NCBI GenBank assembly: GCA_038396605.1
Contig: CP121690.1
Coordinates: 3,004,356-3,068,355 of the forward strand
Direction of reading: 5' to 3'
Length of the DNA: 64,000 bases
Source: Eubacteriales bacterium mix99
GTDB taxonomy: Bacteria > Bacillota > Clostridia > Caldicoprobacterales > DTU083
Part shown: positions 61,691 to 64,000 of the stretch, piece after piece
How positions within the stretch are numbered: the first letter of the stretch is position 1
Layout of the letters: every line of letters begins with the position of its first letter
The notes under the pieces: generated by a model
What the model saw: only the letters and a program-made list of their open reading frames with translations
What the model was told of the DNA's origin: nothing
Databases searched by the model: none
Made by a program: the position numbers and the translations under genes

Positions 61691-63190
61691 CTATGCATAT
61701 CTGGCAGCATAACCCATAATCCGTTCCTGTGTTGCTTCTTTGGCTGAAACCTCTCCTGCAAGCCTGCCACCGGACATCACAAGAATGCGATCGCAGATAC
61801 CAAGAAGCTCCGGCATTTCGGAAGAAACCACAATCACTATTTTCCCTTCCTTTGCCATATCAATAATCAACTGATAAATCTCATATTTTGCTCCCACATC
61901 AATTCCCCGCGTTGGCTCATCCAAAAGGAGAACCTCTGATTCCGTCAGAAGCCACCTTCCCAATATCACCTTCTGCTGGTTCCCACCGGACAATGCACGG
62001 ACCTTTGTCTCCTGGGACGGGGTTTTCGTACGCATTGCATCAATGGACTTCTGGGTATCTGCCCTCATGGATCTCTCACTTAAGTAAAATCCAAATTTCT
62101 TATGCCGGTTCAAACTGGAAATGGTGGTATTTTCCCTGACATTCAGGATTTCGAAAATGCCGGTTTCGCGTCGGTCCTCCGTCAGCATCGCAAAGCCATT
62201 TTTAATCGAATCCCGCGCATTTCTGTTGGAGACTTCTTTCCCATCCAGCCGAATGATCCCCGATTCTCTTGTGGCAATCCCGAAAATTGCCTCCAGGGTT
62301 TCCGTGCGCCCGCTTCCGTCCAGGCCTGCAATTCCCAGGATTTCACCCCTTCTGGCCTGAAAAGAAACTTCCTTCAGAATCGAGTACATTCCGGACAGAT
62401 GCTCCACTTCCAAAGTGACTTTCCCGGGATGGTTTGTTTTGGGAGGAAACTGATTTTTCAATTCCCGTCCAACCATCAGACGGATCATATCCGCTTCTTC
62501 CATCTGATCTGCCGACTCAGTGGCAACCCACATGCCATCCCGCATAATGGTAATTTCATCCGCTATTTTTTTGATTTCCGCCATTTTGTGAGAAATGTAG
62601 ATAATCCCGCAGCCTTTCTTTTTCAGCAACCCAATGATTTGGAACAAATGCTCCACTTCCTGTTCGGTCAGGGAAGAGGTAGGCTCATCGAATACGATGA
62701 TTTTTGCATCTGCAGAAACAGCTTTCGCGATTTCCACCATCTGTCTCTGTGATACCGGCATATCTCCCATAATTCGAAAAGGATCCATGGGAATGCCCAG
62801 ATCATCGAAAATTTTCTTTGTATCCCGAACCATTTTTTTCTGATGAACTATCACGCCGCCTATTTTCGGATAACGCCCCAGCCAGAGATTATCCATAACG
62901 TTGCGCTTCAATGCCTGATTCAGCTCCTGATGCACCATGGCCACTCCATGATCCAAAGCTTCCCTGGCATTTTTAAAATTGATTTCCTTTCCTTCCAGTT
63001 GAATCGTCCCGCTGTCCTTTTCATAAATCCCGAAAAGGCATTTCATCAGTGTGGATTTCCCGGCACCATTCTCCCCAATCAGGGCATGCACGGTACCTTT
63101 CTTCACGGTCAGGGACACATGGTCCAATGCTTTTACACCCGGAAATTCCTTACAGATATCTGTCATCTGCAGTAAAACATCCTGCTCCAT
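61691..63190 (-). CDS. mglA: Galactose/methyl-galactoside ABC transporter ATP-binding protein
   Basis: 499 residues. Two ABC domains in one chain: Walker A GENGAGKSTLMKCLFGIY in the first; signature-like MPVSQRQMVEIAKA and Walker B IIVFDEPTSSL; second domain with GLDGSGRTETLEAIFG, LSGGNQQKVILGRWL and LLLDEPTRGIDVGA. The ATG at 63190 has AGGAGG, so an open stretch to 63262 is excluded. A stable hairpin lies in the gap before it. Confidence 0.95.
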   Translation of the reverse strand: MEQDVLLQMTDICKEFPGVKALDHVSLTVKKGTVHALIGENGAGKSTLMKCLFGIYEKDSGTIQLEGKEINFKNAREALDHGVAMVHQELNQALKRNVMDNLWLGRYPKIGGVIVHQKKMVRDTKKIFDDLGIPMDPFRIMGDMPVSQRQMVEIAKAVSADAKIIVFDEPTSSLTEQEVEHLFQIIGLLKKKGCGIIYISHKMAEIKKIADEITIMRDGMWVATESADQMEEADMIRLMVGRELKNQFPPKTNHPGKVTLEVEHLSGMYSILKEVSFQARRGEILGIAGLDGSGRTETLEAIFGIATRESGIIRLDGKEVSNRNARDSIKNGFAMLTEDRRETGIFEILNVRENTTISSLNRHKKFGFYLSERSMRADTQKSIDAMRTKTPSQETKVRALSGGNQQKVILGRWLLTESEVLLLDEPTRGIDVGAKYEIYQLIIDMAKEGKIVIVVSSEMPELLGICDRILVMSGGRLAGEVSAKEATQERIMGYAARYA

Positions 63191-63228
63191 ATCTGTCCTC
63201 CTGTCCTGTCTTCCGCAACGACGAGTAA

Positions 63229-63254
63229 GGCGGTCGGCCAATCCGGCCTCCGCC
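63229..63254 (-). promoter_or_regulatory. Intercistronic hairpin between mglB and mglA
   Basis: GGCGGTCGGCC pairs with GGCCTCCGCC with one mispair, loop of five. Not followed by a U-tract, so more likely an RNA-processing or stabilising element that keeps the binding protein in excess over the ATPase. Confidence 0.45.
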
Positions 63255-63272
63255 CTCCTCATCCTGCATTCT

Positions 63273-64000
63273 TTATTCTCCGGTATATTCTCCGTAAGGA
63301 ATATAGATCTTGTTGCTTACCTTTTCGGATATATTATAGGAATCGGTCCCATCCATCAGATCCTTGTCATCCGCAGCGTTGCCGGCCAGCTTCGCAATCG
63401 CTTCCGCCATACCCTCTGCGTCCTGTTTGATGGTCCCTGTCATCTTTCCGTCCTTGATAAGCTGCTTTGCGGCATCTGTGGCATCTACGCCGAACACCGG
63501 GATAGTCTTTCCCTCACTGTCGCCTCCAAGGTTGTATCCCTTATCGTTCAGGGCGGAAATTGCGCCTTCTGCCATACCGTCATTATTGCAGATTACCAAT
63601 TCAATCATGTTGTTATTGCCTTCATTGTACTGTGAAAGATTTGTCGTCATATAGTTATTGGATGCTGTGGCACTCCAGTTCCCGTCCTGATCCACCTGAT
63701 ACTTGTCTGTGTTGGATGGGTCAAAGTATTCCAGCTCCGGTTTCCCTGCTTCTTTTAAGATGCCATCCGCATCTTCCACCGCATATTGGGTACGATAGAT
63801 GGCTTCCGCATTGCCAAGCTGACCCATGAACATGGCATAGGAAATCTTGCCGTCCTTATTGAGATCCAATGTGTCAAAGTTCTTGACAATATAATCACCA
63901 ATCAGTTTGCCCTGCATATGTCCGGCCTCAGGAGCATCTGTTCCGACAAACGCGCATTTCTCATAACTGCCAAGAACCTGTCCTTCTGTTTTGTCGTCTT
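63273..64000 (-). CDS. mglB: Galactose/glucose-binding protein (5' part outside window)
   Basis: The last 242 codons are visible; the reading frame continues past 64000. Periplasmic-binding-protein type 1 fold: FVGTDAPEAGHMQGKLIGDYIV, the calcium-binding loop DLNKDGKISY characteristic of MglB/GGBP, LVICNNDGMAEGAISAL, PVFGVDATDAAKQLIKDGKMTGTIKQDAEGMA. The protein delivers galactose, methyl-galactoside or glucose to MglC/MglA encoded downstream. Confidence 0.95.
   Translation of the reverse strand, partial: DDKTEGQVLGSYEKCAFVGTDAPEAGHMQGKLIGDYIVKNFDTLDLNKDGKISYAMFMGQLGNAEAIYRTQYAVEDADGILKEAGKPELEYFDPSNTDKYQVDQDGNWSATASNNYMTTNLSQYNEGNNNMIELVICNNDGMAEGAISALNDKGYNLGGDSEGKTIPVFGVDATDAAKQLIKDGKMTGTIKQDAEGMAEAIAKLAGNAADDKDLMDGTDSYNISEKVSNKIYIPYGEYTGE

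Overview
The window looks like chromosome from a spore-forming, saccharolytic Clostridia (Firmicutes) with roughly balanced base composition. The evidence is a gerKA-KB-KC germinant receptor operon, YunB and SpoVB sporulation proteins, strong AGGAGG-type ribosome binding sites, CdaR- and YesN-type regulators, and many cytoplasmic plant-polysaccharide glycosidases. All gene names come from reading translated sequence; no database search was run.

Layout. 1-4.6 kb: 5' two thirds of uvrB (minus strand) behind a perfect SOS-box inverted repeat, a divergent LysM/BsuPI protein, then a PDZ membrane protein (MinJ-like) and a CtpA/CtpB protease. 4.7-26.3 kb: a plant cell-wall sugar locus, almost all on the minus strand: GH43, sugar-phosphate isomerase/epimerase-like barrel, GH106-like alpha-L-rhamnosidase, AraC regulator (plus strand), GH28, a GH95-like relic, a six-hairpin glycosidase, xylA, xylB, GH3 beta-xylosidase type, a membrane AraC/YesN regulator, and an LplB/LplC/solute-binding-protein ABC uptake operon that is visibly broken. 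26.4-36.5 kb: Ca2+ P-type ATPase, yunB, a DUF1854 gene plus an unusual ABC exporter, gpmA, and a cdaR-ftsE-ftsX operon. 36.6-37.7 kb: a MsmX/UgpC-type sugar-transport ATPase. 38.4-45.2 kb: spoVB and a carA-carB-argF arginine operon whose promoter contains a perfect palindrome. 45.2-49.7 kb: XRE regulator/membrane protein/HD-domain genes, then a NiCo-class (czcD) riboswitch in front of a P-type cation ATPase. 49.7-55 kb: Na/Pi cotransporter-like protein, pgi, comEC. 55.2-59.1 kb: gerK operon. 59.1-64 kb: pyrimidine-nucleoside phosphorylase and an mglB-mglA-mglC galactose/methylgalactoside ABC operon (mglB cut by the window end).

How it fits together. None of the glycosidases has a recognisable signal peptide, so the sugar locus appears to process imported xylan/pectin oligosaccharides in the cytoplasm: GH43 and GH3 release xylose (or arabinose), xylA/xylB send it to xylulose-5-phosphate, and GH28/GH106 act on pectic galacturonan and rhamnose linkages. 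The LplB/LplC permeases have no ATPase of their own; the solo MsmX-type ATPase at 36.6 kb is a plausible energiser. The solute-binding protein and LplB are joined by what looks like a deletion, and a GH95-type fragment survives upstream of the six-hairpin enzyme.

Most unusual observations: xylA and xylB are in the same frame, separated by one stop codon and a 39-codon stop-free spacer made of a 15-bp tandem repeat; short tandem repeats recur in several other spacers and inside the GH106 gene; carB lacks its C-terminal allosteric domain; a NiCo riboswitch controls a PEEFP-type P-type ATPase; and the sugar locus seems to separate ftsEX from the ctp-minJ-uvrB block. I did not find a wholly new defence or mobile system, CRISPR, rRNA, tRNA or insertion sequence.
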